A stretch of DNA of 64,000 bases, taken from assembly GCA_947498625.1 (NCBI GenBank), contig CANMKR010000001.1:426090-490089 (forward strand), in the 5' to 3' direction. A program made the translations under genes and the position numbers. The notes beneath the pieces are model-generated. The model was not told where the DNA came from. It ran no database searches and saw only the letters and a list, made by a program, of their open reading frames with translations. Below are positions 38,915 to 48,077 of the stretch, in pieces; position 1 is the first letter of the stretch; every line of letters starts with the position of its first letter. This stretch comes from an uncultured Kangiella sp. (GTDB lineage: Bacteria > Pseudomonadota > Gammaproteobacteria > Enterobacterales > Kangiellaceae).

Positions 38915-39676
38915 ATGGAACAAACAGTAGAAAATATTTTAGCTTGGATTAGCGCTAACCCGCATTGGGCAGGTTTGGCGGTGTTTGCAATTGCCTTTTT
39001 AGAATCGCTGGCTATTGTTGGCTTGGCTGTTCCCGGCTGGCTTTTACTGGTGGGTGTTGGCTCTTTAATAGGTGCGGGGCATCTGAATTTTTGGTTGATT
39101 AGTTTAGCGAGTTTTAGTGGTGCAGTATTAGGTCAGCTCGTTTCTTATGGGGTTGGTTATTACTTTAATGACCGGATCCATCAATGGTCTTGGGTCAAAA
39201 ATCATCAAAGTTTAATGGAGCGCGCGGAACTGTTTTTTAAAAAATATGGTTTTGCAGGAATATTAGTCGGTCAATTTATTGGACCCATTCGAGCCGTTAT
39301 TTCTCTGGTTGCTGGTGTTCTTACCATGCCAATAAAAAAATTTGTAACAGCGGTAGTCTTAGCAACCATGATCTGGGCTCCAGTTTATTTGATGCCAGGC
39401 GTCTTAGTAGGGGCAGCGTTAACCTTCGAGCAAACGCAAATGTGGATTTTACTAGGCAGCATTGTATTAATGGGTGTTTCGTTATGGTTAATCAGTCGCT
39501 ATGCATTTGATGTTTATAAAGCAAAAAAAGGGAATCAGGATTTAGCTCAACGCCGTCATTTAGTTTTTATTTTGATGATGACTATTTTATCAGCTACGTT
39601 AACATTTCTAATGGTTTCAGATTACGGTGCTTTGATGCTCGATTTAATGACCAAAACTTGGGATCTTGTTAGCTGA
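38915..39676 (+). CDS. DedA-family membrane protein
   Basis: A 253-residue inner-membrane protein of the VTT/SNARE-associated family. The signature GQFIGPIRAVISLVAGVLTMP (split here by helices) and the earlier LAVPGWLLLVGVGSLIGAG segment are typical. Several membrane helices are seen at about 16-60, 105-135, 145-175 and 185-205. DedA proteins are linked to polyprenyl-phosphate or phospholipid flipping. A C-terminal extension with a further helix (about 212-230) is present. Confidence 0.9.
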   Translation: MEQTVENILAWISANPHWAGLAVFAIAFLESLAIVGLAVPGWLLLVGVGSLIGAGHLNFWLISLASFSGAVLGQLVSYGVGYYFNDRIHQWSWVKNHQSLMERAELFFKKYGFAGILVGQFIGPIRAVISLVAGVLTMPIKKFVTAVVLATMIWAPVYLMPGVLVGAALTFEQTQMWILLGSIVLMGVSLWLISRYAFDVYKAKKGNQDLAQRRHLVFILMMTILSATLTFLMVSDYGALMLDLMTKTWDLVS

Positions 39677-40326
39677 TGATTAATGAAATCTTCGATAATT
39701 ATTGGCAAGAATTTTTAGTTATAGCGACTGCTCATATACTAGCTGTTGCAAGCCCAGGTCCGGATTTTGCGATAGTCATGCGGCAGAGCTTAATCTTTGG
39801 CCGCAAGCCAGCGATAGTGACCAGCATTGGTATTGGTTTAGCTATATTTGTGCATGTTGCCATTGCGCTTATAGGCGTCGCTGCTTTAATTAAGAGCACG
39901 CCTTGGCTTTTCACTAGCATAAAAATAGCTGGCGCTATTTACTTAGGATATATCGGTATTCAAGCTATTGGGGCAAAAAAAACAGAACAAGCATCCGAGC
40001 AATTTAAATCGACCAATGACTTAATGCCGCTGGCAAAAGCGTTCCGTCAAGGTTTTTTTACAAATGTGTTAAACCCTAAAGCTACAGTATTTTTCTTTTC
40101 ATTATTTACCAGCCTGATCAGCAGTGAGACACCATTAGCTATTCAAGGATTTTACGGTACTTGGATGGCGATTGTTACGGGCGCCTGGTTTGTCAGTTTG
40201 TCTTTTTTATTGAGCCAGCAGAAAGTCAGAGGGTTCTTTGGAAATTATGGTTACTGGATTGACCGTATCTTAGGAGTTTTCTTAATTGGTTTAGCCCTAA
40301 TCTTACTATTTGCAAATCTCGATTGA
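39676..40326 (+). CDS. LysE/RhtB-family amino acid exporter
   Basis: A 216-residue transporter with about six membrane helices. The family signature ASPGPDFAIVMRQSL is near residues 27-41 and FRQGFFTNVLNPKATVFFFSLF in the middle. The start ATG overlaps the dedA stop by one base, so the two are translated together. Export of homoserine, threonine or lysine-type amino acids is usual; the substrate here is unknown. Confidence 0.93.
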   Translation: MINEIFDNYWQEFLVIATAHILAVASPGPDFAIVMRQSLIFGRKPAIVTSIGIGLAIFVHVAIALIGVAALIKSTPWLFTSIKIAGAIYLGYIGIQAIGAKKTEQASEQFKSTNDLMPLAKAFRQGFFTNVLNPKATVFFFSLFTSLISSETPLAIQGFYGTWMAIVTGAWFVSLSFLLSQQKVRGFFGNYGYWIDRILGVFLIGLALILLFANLD

Positions 40327-40348
40327 GAAGTTGCAAACAGTAAGATTA
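40298..40348. terminator. long hairpin spanning the lysE stop codon
   Basis: TAATCTTACT and AGTAAGATTA (ten pairs), then an A-C mismatch, TTTGCAA/TTGCAAA (seven pairs), a small internal loop, TCTC/GAGA and loop GATT. The stem occupies the gap between the convergent lysE and cpxA genes. There is no T-run, so it may mark 3' ends by processing rather than act as an intrinsic terminator. Confidence 0.45.
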
Positions 40349-40357
40349 GAATTGATA

Positions 40358-41767
40358 CTAGATGACCGGCAAAGAAATAGTGACTTTCAAACCTTGCTGC
40401 AAACCAGAATCGGTAGCATTCTCAGCAGTAATGCTGCCGCCATTAGCCTCAACACCTCTTTTAGCAATCGCTAAACCTAGTCCAGCGCCACCGGATGTTC
40501 TCTCTCTTGCTTCGGTGGGGCGATAGAAAGGCTCGAATATCTTTTGGATATGCTCAGGATTAACCCCTGGACCCTGATCAATAATTTGTATATGAATCAT
40601 TTGATCTACGCTGAATAGTTTTAAATCAACCGAAGTTTCTGGATCTGTATGGCGGATCGCGTTACGTAAAATATTTTCTACGGCACGGGCCACAAGTCCA
40701 TAGTAACCAAAGAATTCGATATCTTTTTCTTGCACAAAACTCACGCTTTTATTGGCAGCTTTTGCTTCAAACTGAGCATCTTTGATTAAGACGGATATTA
40801 AATCGTTTAATAAGAAGCTGGATTTACCTTCATAGAAGTGTCCTCGCTCTAATGCTGCTACTTGCAACAGCTCACCGATCATATCGTCAAGTCGTTCTAT
40901 TTCTAATTCAATTCTTGCTAGGTGTTTACGGTTATCTTCGTTGGCATTGTTAAAGGCTAAACTTGAGGCAATTTGCATTCGGGTAAGGGGCGAGCGAAGT
41001 TCATGCGATACATCACTTAGCAGACGTTTTTGCGAATGAATCATTTTATTAATTTTATCTGCCATTTGGTCGAAGTCTTCTGCCAAATCTATAAATTCAT
41101 CGTGACGATTATTCATAAAATCTTTTGCACGTGCATCTAAATCACCGGCAGCAAAAGCTTGGGTTGCTTTTTGTAGTTGGTTTATCGGTCGAGTGAGATA
41201 CCAAGCCAAACCAAAACATACTAAGCCACTAATGCCAAATGCCGCCAAAATGGTCCAAAAGGGAGTAGAGTGATAAACGTAAGAGATTAGCGTATAAAAG
41301 TGTTGGTTAGTATTTTTAGAGAGGTATAGCTGATAATGTTTACCGCGATTGAAAACAATTTCAGGCCCAAAATAGCCTGTAGTATTATCAATTACCGAGG
41401 CTAGTTGTTGATTGCGCTTGTTAAATGCGCGGAGTTTATAAATCGCTTCAGGGACATCACGTTCGAATAAGTCTTTACCAAACTGATCGAGAATGTAGGT
41501 ATTGGCTAGAATATTTTCGATTTTTTTAGGCTGTAAAATTTTTAACTCTTGATACTTATCAATCAAGCGTTTTTGCTGAATTAAAATGGCGGTTTTTCGT
41601 AACTGAATCAACTCAGAGCGTTCTATTGGTAATAAACGGCTTTCTTGATCAGAAAGGCTATAAAGAAATATCGTAGTAAATAGTACGATTAGGGTTGCTA
41701 ACCAAAACCATAGAAAAATTTTCCAAAATAAATTGGGTCTTACAAATTTACGAATCGAGTGAAACAT
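40358..41767 (-). CDS. cpxA: CpxA-type sensor histidine kinase
   Basis: About 469 residues from ATG 41767 (TTG 41779 rejected). A first membrane helix (about 14-38), a periplasmic sensor region and a second helix (about 165-185) precede a HAMP domain. The dimerisation motif LLSDVSHELRSPLTRM carries the phospho-accepting His. The ATPase core has NILRNAIRH (N box), DQGPGV and GGAGLGLAI; FYRPTEARERTSGG closely resembles E. coli CpxA. It overlaps the end of cpxR by 20 bases. It is expected to sense envelope protein stress. Confidence 0.9.
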   Translation of the reverse strand: MFHSIRKFVRPNLFWKIFLWFWLATLIVLFTTIFLYSLSDQESRLLPIERSELIQLRKTAILIQQKRLIDKYQELKILQPKKIENILANTYILDQFGKDLFERDVPEAIYKLRAFNKRNQQLASVIDNTTGYFGPEIVFNRGKHYQLYLSKNTNQHFYTLISYVYHSTPFWTILAAFGISGLVCFGLAWYLTRPINQLQKATQAFAAGDLDARAKDFMNNRHDEFIDLAEDFDQMADKINKMIHSQKRLLSDVSHELRSPLTRMQIASSLAFNNANEDNRKHLARIELEIERLDDMIGELLQVAALERGHFYEGKSSFLLNDLISVLIKDAQFEAKAANKSVSFVQEKDIEFFGYYGLVARAVENILRNAIRHTDPETSVDLKLFSVDQMIHIQIIDQGPGVNPEHIQKIFEPFYRPTEARERTSGGAGLGLAIAKRGVEANGGSITAENATDSGLQQGLKVTISLPVI

Positions 41768-42446
41768 ACTGATAGCCAACTCCGCGAACCGTCTTTATAC
41801 GATCATCGTCTTTTTCATTAGGGCCTAATTTTTTACGCAGGTTGCTAATATGCATATCAATACTACGATCATAGGGTTCTAACTTTCTACCTAAGCATTG
41901 TTCAGACAGTTGATCCCGATCAACAAGGTGACCAGCGTGTGACATCAATAAATAAAGAATGTCGAATTCAGTAGCGGTTAGCTTAACTGGGGAATCGTTT
42001 TGTAACACTTCTCGAGCTGAAGGGTTAATTTTCACATCTGAAAGCTGAATGGATTCTAACTTTTGATTTTTATTTTTATAAATGTTTTCGGTACGACGCA
42101 GTATTGAACGAATCCTTGCAGTCAGTTCTCTTGGATTACAGGGCTTGCCGATATAGTCATCAGCTCCAAGTTCTAAGCCAACAATGCGATCAATTTCATC
42201 ACCGCGGGCTGTAAGCATCAAAATAGGTACCTGAGATTCTTTGCGGACTTCTTTTAAAACTTCGAAACCATTTAAATTAGGCAGCATAACGTCGAGTATC
42301 ATTAAATCAAAATCTTGAGCTAAGATAGATTTTGCAGCGGTGCTACCATCATGCGCCAAACTAATATCAAAGCCTTCATTAGAAAGGTATTCGTTGAGTA
42401 ATTGACAAAGCTCTATATCGTCATCAGCTAAAAGTAACCGAGTCAT
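41748..42446 (-). CDS. cpxR: CpxR-type response regulator
   Basis: A 232-residue OmpR-family regulator. The receiver domain holds the acidic pocket D8-D10 and phospho-accepting Asp52 (LMILDVMLPN). The winged-helix DNA-binding domain contains QCLGRKLEPYDRSIDMHISNLRKKLG, very close to the same region of E. coli CpxR. It is divergent from the spy/cpxP-like gene, the arrangement seen for cpxRA-cpxP, and the region between them carries GTAAA-type boxes. Confidence 0.92.
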   Translation of the reverse strand: MTRLLLADDDIELCQLLNEYLSNEGFDISLAHDGSTAAKSILAQDFDLMILDVMLPNLNGFEVLKEVRKESQVPILMLTARGDEIDRIVGLELGADDYIGKPCNPRELTARIRSILRRTENIYKNKNQKLESIQLSDVKINPSAREVLQNDSPVKLTATEFDILYLLMSHAGHLVDRDQLSEQCLGRKLEPYDRSIDMHISNLRKKLGPNEKDDDRIKTVRGVGYQYVSLDS

Positions 42447-42506
42447 CTTAATTATTCTTAGTAATATGAGTATGTGAGAATAATATCACGATTCTACAAA
42501 GATTAT

Positions 42507-42553
42507 GTAAAGTTTAGTCAGGATGCTTTACAGGACTTTTACTTAATCTTTAC
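42507..42553. promoter_or_regulatory. CpxR box array between cpxR and spy-like gene
   Basis: Three TTTAC pentamers (42527-42531, 42538-42542, 42549-42553) are each separated by exactly six bases; on the minus strand they read GTAAA-N6-GTAAA-N6-GTAAA. One GTAAA in the other direction is at 42507-42511. The known CpxR box is GTAAA-N(4-8)-GTAAA. Autoregulation of cpxRA and control of the spy-like gene are likely. Confidence 0.75.
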
Positions 42554-42682
42554 TGCTTGCAGATACATAAATTTTCGAATAAGCGTATATTAATTTCATA
42601 GCACAGCTAAATGAAATCCTAGTTTTATTTGGCAGAATTCATTAAGCCATTATCTTTGTAGATAATCATTTTGGAGATTAAT

Positions 42683-43204
42683 ATGAATAGTTTCAGCAAA
42701 ACGACAGTCGCAGCTGCATTATTAGCCACTAGTGGCCTTCTCTCTTCGGTTGTAATCGCTGGCCCCGAGCATAAGCATGAAGGGAAGAATCACCAGCAGA
42801 AAATGCTATTTAAAAAACTTGAGCTGAGCGAAGAACAGCAAGCGCAAGTTAAAGCAGAGCGCGAACAAAAATTAGCACTTAAAAAGCAGAGCCAAGAAAA
42901 ATTGCGCAACATTAAAAAAGAAGTTCGCGAATTAATGCAGGCGGAAGTGCTTGATAAAAGTCGCTTAGATACTTTGTTGCAGCAAGAAGCTTCTATTAAA
43001 GCCGAGCGTATGGCGCAGCAGCATGCATCATCGAAAAAATTTCAAGCAATGTTAACTGATGAACAAGCGGCGAGGCATGCAGTAATAAAAGAGCAGATGC
43101 AAGCTAAAAGACAGCTCATTAAAGAGCAACGTCAAGATAGAAGAGATGCAAGAAAAGCACGCAAAGAAGCTTTGCAAGAAAGGTTGCACAACCGGTCTGA
43201 ATAA
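42683..43204 (+). CDS. Spy/CpxP-family periplasmic protein
   Basis: About 173 residues from ATG 42683, with GGAG nine bases upstream (TTG 42671 lies over that site and is rejected). A signal peptide ends near IAG (about 27). The mature protein is highly charged and helical with an LxxEQQ motif (LELSEEQQAQV) and a second LTDEQAARH, matching the LTxxQ motifs of Spy and CpxP. These are chaperone-like cradles and, for CpxP, feedback inhibitors of CpxA. The last 35 residues are very basic. Confidence 0.85.
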   Translation: MNSFSKTTVAAALLATSGLLSSVVIAGPEHKHEGKNHQQKMLFKKLELSEEQQAQVKAEREQKLALKKQSQEKLRNIKKEVRELMQAEVLDKSRLDTLLQQEASIKAERMAQQHASSKKFQAMLTDEQAARHAVIKEQMQAKRQLIKEQRQDRRDARKARKEALQERLHNRSE

Positions 43205-43251
43205 CCGACCTGAATAAATCACTACCCCTAAAATTTCTCCTTAGAAATTAT

Positions 43252-43276
43252 TGGCCACTTTTGTGGTCATTTTTTT
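43252..43276 (+). terminator. terminator after spy-like gene
   Basis: TGGCCAC/GTGGTCA (seven pairs, one G-T) with loop TTTT and seven Ts. Confidence 0.85.
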
Positions 43277-43314
43277 GTTACCATAGCAGTAATATTTATC
43301 TATGAATTCATCAT

Positions 43315-44142
43315 TTGCGGCAACTACTTGATCAACAATGGCTTATTCAAAGTCCTGAGCTTTTAAAGCTTGATTCAAAATTAAGTGCTCAATATATGTT
43401 AAACAAGGCACAGGCAAGTCAGGCGTTTGAGTTTAGACCAACGCATCGTCTTGGTGTCTACTTTGAGCAGCTTTGGCATCACCTTATTTCCAGTAATCAT
43501 CAATTTCAATTGCTGCATAAAAACCGTCAAGTGATTATTGATAAGCATACTTATGGCGAATTTGACTCTATTATTTATGATGTTTTGGCGAAAGAAACCA
43601 ACCATTGCGAGCTGACGGTTAAATTGTATTTAAAAGTTGGCAAAGGTGATGATTTAACTGATTGGGTTGGCCCTAATTTAAAAGATCGTTTTGATGTTAA
43701 GTTAAAACGGTTATTCAAACACCAATTACAACTCTCGGATAATCCGCGAATAAAAGATTGGCTACAGGATAATAAAATTGTTATCGATGCCAAGAAACTG
43801 CTGACTAAAGGCAGATTGTTTTATCCTTATCAAGATTACGTAGCGAATCAATTTAATTTCCCACATCAAGTTAACCCTGAACATGGCAAAGGTTTTTGGC
43901 TCACTTATTCTGAACTATCGGAAGTTTTATTTGAAACAGAATACCAATGGTATCAACTGCCACGTTTATATTGGTTATCGGAAATTGAGTCGCTAGACTC
44001 TGAGTTATTACCAATCGATAGCAATTATGAAAACTTTAATCTACAAAAAATTGTGGCGCTTCGAAAAGGTCGAGAAGTGATGCGTGGCTTTGTGGTAACC
44101 GATGAGTGGTTACACAAAGCCGAGCAAAGGATTTTAGATTAG
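43315..44142 (+). CDS. DUF1853-family protein
   Basis: About 275 residues, starting at TTG 43315: the only other in-frame starts are an ATT at 43306 or an ATG 27 codons later, and the first residues (LLDQQWLIQSPELL) fit the start of the family. Conserved pieces include RLGVYFEQLWHHLI and GEFDSIIYD, a PD-(D/E)xK-like acidic/lysine pattern followed by ELTVKLYLKV. Nuclease-like fold is a guess. No ribosome binding site is evident. The stop codon is one base from that of acs, which converges. Confidence 0.75.
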   Translation: MRQLLDQQWLIQSPELLKLDSKLSAQYMLNKAQASQAFEFRPTHRLGVYFEQLWHHLISSNHQFQLLHKNRQVIIDKHTYGEFDSIIYDVLAKETNHCELTVKLYLKVGKGDDLTDWVGPNLKDRFDVKLKRLFKHQLQLSDNPRIKDWLQDNKIVIDAKKLLTKGRLFYPYQDYVANQFNFPHQVNPEHGKGFWLTYSELSEVLFETEYQWYQLPRLYWLSEIESLDSELLPIDSNYENFNLQKIVALRKGREVMRGFVVTDEWLHKAEQRILD

Positions 44143-44143
44143 T

Positions 44144-46075
44144 TTACAGCCGATTTTCGATTAAATCGTCTACGACTGATGGATCGGCTAGGGTTGACGT
44201 ATCGCCTAAATTCTCAAGTTCATCCTCAGCAATCTTGCGCAAGATTCGGCGCATTATTTTACCTGAGCGTGTTTTAGGTAAGCCCGGAGCCCATTGAACT
44301 TTGTCCGGCTTGGCGATGGCTCCGATTTCTTTTGCCACATGCTGAATTAACTCTGCAATTAATGCATCGGACATTTGAGTACCGGTCATTGGCGTCACGT
44401 AAGCATAGATACCTTGCCCTTTGATATCATGCGGATAGCCAACCACCGCAGCTTCGGCAACAGCAGGATGTAATACTAAGGCACTTTCTATTTCAGCAGT
44501 GCCCAAGCGATGGCCAGATATATTCAATACATCATCCATCCGCCCCGTTATCCAGTAATAACCATCTTCATCTCGACGCGCGCCGTCGCCGGTAAAGTAG
44601 TAGCCGGGGAATTGTGAAAAATAGGTATCAAAGAAACGTTGCTGGTCTCCATAAACACCACGCATTTGTCCTGGCCAAGAGACTTTCATGGCCAAACTGC
44701 CGCTGGCTTCTCCTGCAACTTCTTGACCATCTTTATCTAGGATAACGGGCATTACCCCAAAAAAGGGTCGAGTAGCAGAGCCTGGCTTTAAGGGCGTTGC
44801 TGCCGGCAAGGGGGTAATTAAAATACCGCCAGTCTCTGTTTGCCACCAAGTATCCATTATAGGGCAGCGTTCATCGCCAACCACTTTGTCGTACCATTCC
44901 CAGGCTTCTGGATTAATAGGTTCACCAACGGTTCCTAAAATTCGTAAGGATTGGCGCGAGCTGGATTTCACCGGCTCATCGCCCAATGCCATTAAAGCGC
45001 GAATTGCAGTCGGCGCGGTATAAAAAATATTAACTTTATGTTTATCAACCACATCCCAGAATCTAGAAGCGGTAGGATAATTAGGCACACCTTCAAAAAC
45101 TAACGTTGTAGCACCATTAGCTAAAGGCCCATAAAAAATATAGGAATGGCCGGTGATCCAGCCAGCATCGGCGGTGCACCAATAGGTCTCACCTTCTTGA
45201 TAATCAAACACATATTTATGGGTCATGGCGGCATAAAGAATATAACCACCTGAAGTGTGTAAAACCCCTTTGGGTTTACCGGTAGAGCCGGAAGTATACA
45301 GAATAAATAATGGGTCTTCGGCATCCATGATTTCTGGAGTGCATTCTGGCTGCATATCCAATTTTATTTGGTTGTAATCAATGTCTAGCTCTGGGTTCCA
45401 GCGAATATCTGCATTGCGATGCTTGATGACAAATACTGAGTGCACATTAGGGCAGCCTTCAAGTGCGGTATCGGTATTCGCTTTTAGCGGAATTCCTTTG
45501 CCACCACGAACGCCTTCATCGGCGGTAATAACTACCTGACAATCGCTGTCTAAAATTCGTGTTTTGAGTGCTTCAGGCGAGAAGCCACCAAAGACCACTG
45601 AGTGCACAGCGCCTATTCGAGCACAAGCTAGCATGGCATAACCAACCTCAGGGATCATGGGCATATAGATACATACCCGATCGCCTTTTTTAACCCCGCG
45701 CTCTTTTAAAGCATTGGCAAAACGGCAGACTTCATCATGCAGCTCTTGATAAGAAATGTGTTTCTGTTGATCAGGCTCATCACCTTCCCAAATAATTGCG
45801 GTTTGCTCAGCTTTATCCGCTAAATGACGGTCAATACAATTATAGCTCACATTAACTTTGGCGCCCTCGAACCATTTTATCGAAGCTTGCTTATAGTCAA
45901 TATCACTTAAGGTTTGCCATGGTTCAAACCAGTCCACAAACTCATTCGCCATTCGGGTCCAGAAGCGCTCAGGATTTTCAATAGACTGTTGATACATGCG
46001 CTGGTATGTTTCTTCATCAATATGCGGCGTATGCGCCGGGATAGAGCGAATAGGGTAGGTTTTCACTTCAGACAT
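44144..46075 (-). CDS. acs: acetyl-CoA synthetase
   Basis: About 643 residues from ATG 46075, where GGAG sits seven bases upstream; the family is normally 650 or so. It activates acetate to acetyl-CoA by an acetyl-AMP intermediate. The AMP-binding motif [19 protein letters not shown] and the TWWQTETGG motif are present. The C-terminal [17 protein letters not shown] holds the catalytic lysine that is acetylated to switch the enzyme off in other bacteria. It is separated by 91 bases from the small gene upstream. Confidence 0.96.
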   Translation of the reverse strand: MSEVKTYPIRSIPAHTPHIDEETYQRMYQQSIENPERFWTRMANEFVDWFEPWQTLSDIDYKQASIKWFEGAKVNVSYNCIDRHLADKAEQTAIIWEGDEPDQQKHISYQELHDEVCRFANALKERGVKKGDRVCIYMPMIPEVGYAMLACARIGAVHSVVFGGFSPEALKTRILDSDCQVVITADEGVRGGKGIPLKANTDTALEGCPNVHSVFVIKHRNADIRWNPELDIDYNQIKLDMQPECTPEIMDAEDPLFILYTSGSTGKPKGVLHTSGGYILYAAMTHKYVFDYQEGETYWCTADAGWITGHSYIFYGPLANGATTLVFEGVPNYPTASRFWDVVDKHKVNIFYTAPTAIRALMALGDEPVKSSSRQSLRILGTVGEPINPEAWEWYDKVVGDERCPIMDTWWQTETGGILITPLPAATPLKPGSATRPFFGVMPVILDKDGQEVAGEASGSLAMKVSWPGQMRGVYGDQQRFFDTYFSQFPGYYFTGDGARRDEDGYYWITGRMDDVLNISGHRLGTAEIESALVLHPAVAEAAVVGYPHDIKGQGIYAYVTPMTGTQMSDALIAELIQHVAKEIGAIAKPDKVQWAPGLPKTRSGKIMRRILRKIAEDELENLGDTSTLADPSVVDDLIENRL

Positions 46076-46166
46076 GGTTAACTCCATACTTTATATTTAT
46101 AGAGTTAGAATATAGTAAAACTAAAACCAGATAAAGAGGCTCAAGTCTGACTCACGAGCGTTGTTT

Positions 46167-46355
46167 TTAGAAGGAACCGCCTGTGGAGAATAGGTCTTCT
46201 AGTAAGCCAGATTGGTAAGAATAAATAAAGGTTGCTAGCCAGCCAAACGCTAATACTCTTGATAATACGGTATGCCCTTTACGTAGGGTTAACCAAGAGA
46301 ACAAGATTGGTAAGATAAAAATGGCGATAGCAACTGGCGCAGAAACTTTTCTCAT
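46167..46355 (-). CDS. small membrane protein coupled to panC
   Basis: A 62-residue protein with two predicted membrane helices (about 7-23 and 33-47) separated by a basic turn (LRKGHT). Its ATG overlaps the panC stop (ATGA, 46352-46355), so it is very likely translated by coupling with panC and is a real gene despite its size. I do not recognise the family. Confidence 0.65.
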   Translation of the reverse strand: MRKVSAPVAIAIFILPILFSWLTLRKGHTVLSRVLAFGWLATFIYSYQSGLLEDLFSTGGSF

Positions 46356-47197
46356 AAATTTATTTGAATATTATCAATCAATCTTACTTTACCCATATAA
46401 CAACCGAGCAAAATAACTAACTTCTTATCATCGGCCTGCGCTAATTCTAAAGTGTCTTGGTTGGTGATATTAAAGTAATCAGGAGTAAATTCTAAGTCAG
46501 CTAGTTTTTGGTTGGCTTCTTTTTCAAGCTGACGAAAATCTTGGCGACCCTGTTCTATTTCAGATTTTGCCCATAGCAAAGTTTGATATAAGTTACTGGC
46601 ATGATCTTTTTCTTGTTGCGACAAATAACCATTGCGCGAGCTCATGGCTAATCCATTGGCTTCACGCACTATGGGCGCGCCGATAATATCAATACCAAAG
46701 TTTAAGTCTGTGACCATGCGGCGGATGATAGTTATTTGCTGGAAATCTTTTTCCCCAAATATTGCACAATCAGGACGAACCATATTGAATAATTTAGTCA
46801 CTACCGTAGTGATACCGCCAAAGAAAACTGGCCTCGAAGCCCCACAGTGATTTTTATCCAGTTCCGCAACCGTAACCGAAGTGATATTTGGCCACTTGGG
46901 ATAGACTTCTTCTGTAGCTGGCGCAAACACAATGTCGGTACCTTGGCCTTCTAGCTTTTCACAGTCTTCATCCAAAGTTCTTGGATAAGAGTCGAAGTCT
47001 TCGTTAGGGCCAAACTGAGTAGGGTTTACAAACAAGCTAACCACTACAATATCAGCGTGTTTTTTTGCCACATCGACTAGACTTAAGTGGCCTTGATGTA
47101 GGTTGCCCATAGTTGGCACAAAACCAATACGCTTGCCATCATGACGATGTGCATTTAATTCGATTTGTAATTCTTCAATGGTGTTTATAACGATCAT
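46352..47197 (-). CDS. panC: pantothenate synthetase
   Basis: About 281 residues from ATG 47197 (TTG 47209 rejected). It joins pantoate and beta-alanine with ATP. The nucleotidyltransferase motifs are visible: FVPTMGNLHQGHLSLV (HxGH type), FVNPTQFGPNEDFDSYPR and the KMSK-like MSSRNGYLS. It is 32 bases downstream of panB, as in the usual pan operon. panD is not in the window. Confidence 0.96.
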   Translation of the reverse strand: MIVINTIEELQIELNAHRHDGKRIGFVPTMGNLHQGHLSLVDVAKKHADIVVVSLFVNPTQFGPNEDFDSYPRTLDEDCEKLEGQGTDIVFAPATEEVYPKWPNITSVTVAELDKNHCGASRPVFFGGITTVVTKLFNMVRPDCAIFGEKDFQQITIIRRMVTDLNFGIDIIGAPIVREANGLAMSSRNGYLSQQEKDHASNLYQTLLWAKSEIEQGRQDFRQLEKEANQKLADLEFTPDYFNITNQDTLELAQADDKKLVILLGCYMGKVRLIDNIQINL

Positions 47198-47229
47198 GGA
47201 GCTTCTCAAAAATGATTAAAGATGAAGTG

Positions 47230-48024
47230 TTACTCAAACCCATGCTCATCAGCAGGGAAATTTTGTTCTTTAACTTCATTATGATAAAGCGCAATGGCAT
47301 CTTGAATAGAGCCTTTGGCATCAGCCATAAAGTTACGGGTAAACTTTGCTTGGAATGGGGAAATTCCTAGCATATCGTGCAGCACTAAAACCTGCCCATC
47401 CACATCAACCCCAGCACCAATCCCCATAACTGGAATTTGTAAGGATTCAGTCACTAATTTTGCTAAATCACTTGGAACGCATTCAAGTACTAACATGCGT
47501 GCGCCGGCTTTTTCCAAAGCCTTGGCATCGGTTAAGATTTTAGATGCTGTTTTATCATCGCGCCCTTGAACTTTAAAACCGCCAAGTGCGTCCACAGACT
47601 GTGGCGTTAAGCCCAAGTGAGCGCAAACAGGAATGCCGCGCTCCGTTAAGCCTGTGATGGTGTCGTATAACCATTGACCACCTTCAAATTTAACCATATT
47701 GGCGCCAGCTTGCATGATCGCTGCCGCAGTCTCATAGGCTTGCTCTGGCGTTGAATAAGACATATAGGGTAGATCGCCAAGTATTAGGCAATTTGGACTA
47801 GCATTAGCAACACAAGCGATATGGTACTCCATATCTTCTAGAGTCACGGGCACCGTCGTTTCTTGGCCTTGGATAACATTGCCTAAGGAATCGCCCACCA
47901 GGATCATTTCTACACCCGCATCAGATATCACTTCAGTAAAAGTGGCGTCGTAAGCAGTAAGGCATGAGAACTTTTCGCCTTGAGCTTTGAGTTTTTCAAT
48001 ATGGCTAATGGTAATTTTTTTCAT
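47230..48024 (-). CDS. panB: 3-methyl-2-oxobutanoate hydroxymethyltransferase
   Basis: A 264-residue enzyme that makes ketopantoate from ketoisovalerate and methylene-tetrahydrofolate. The signature LVGDSLGNVIQGQETT..VTLEDM is near residues 42-66, with the metal-binding Asp residues. GIPVCAHLGLTPQSV and MGIGAGVDVDGQVLVLHDMLG follow. The length and order fit E. coli PanB. The operon also holds folK and the kinase gene upstream. Confidence 0.97.
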   Translation of the reverse strand: MKKITISHIEKLKAQGEKFSCLTAYDATFTEVISDAGVEMILVGDSLGNVIQGQETTVPVTLEDMEYHIACVANASPNCLILGDLPYMSYSTPEQAYETAAAIMQAGANMVKFEGGQWLYDTITGLTERGIPVCAHLGLTPQSVDALGGFKVQGRDDKTASKILTDAKALEKAGARMLVLECVPSDLAKLVTESLQIPVMGIGAGVDVDGQVLVLHDMLGISPFQAKFTRNFMADAKGSIQDAIALYHNEVKEQNFPADEHGFE

Positions 48025-48077
48025 GGTGCTTTTCTCGGACTCTGTTTTGCTACTAGTTCGCTAAAACTTAAATTGCG

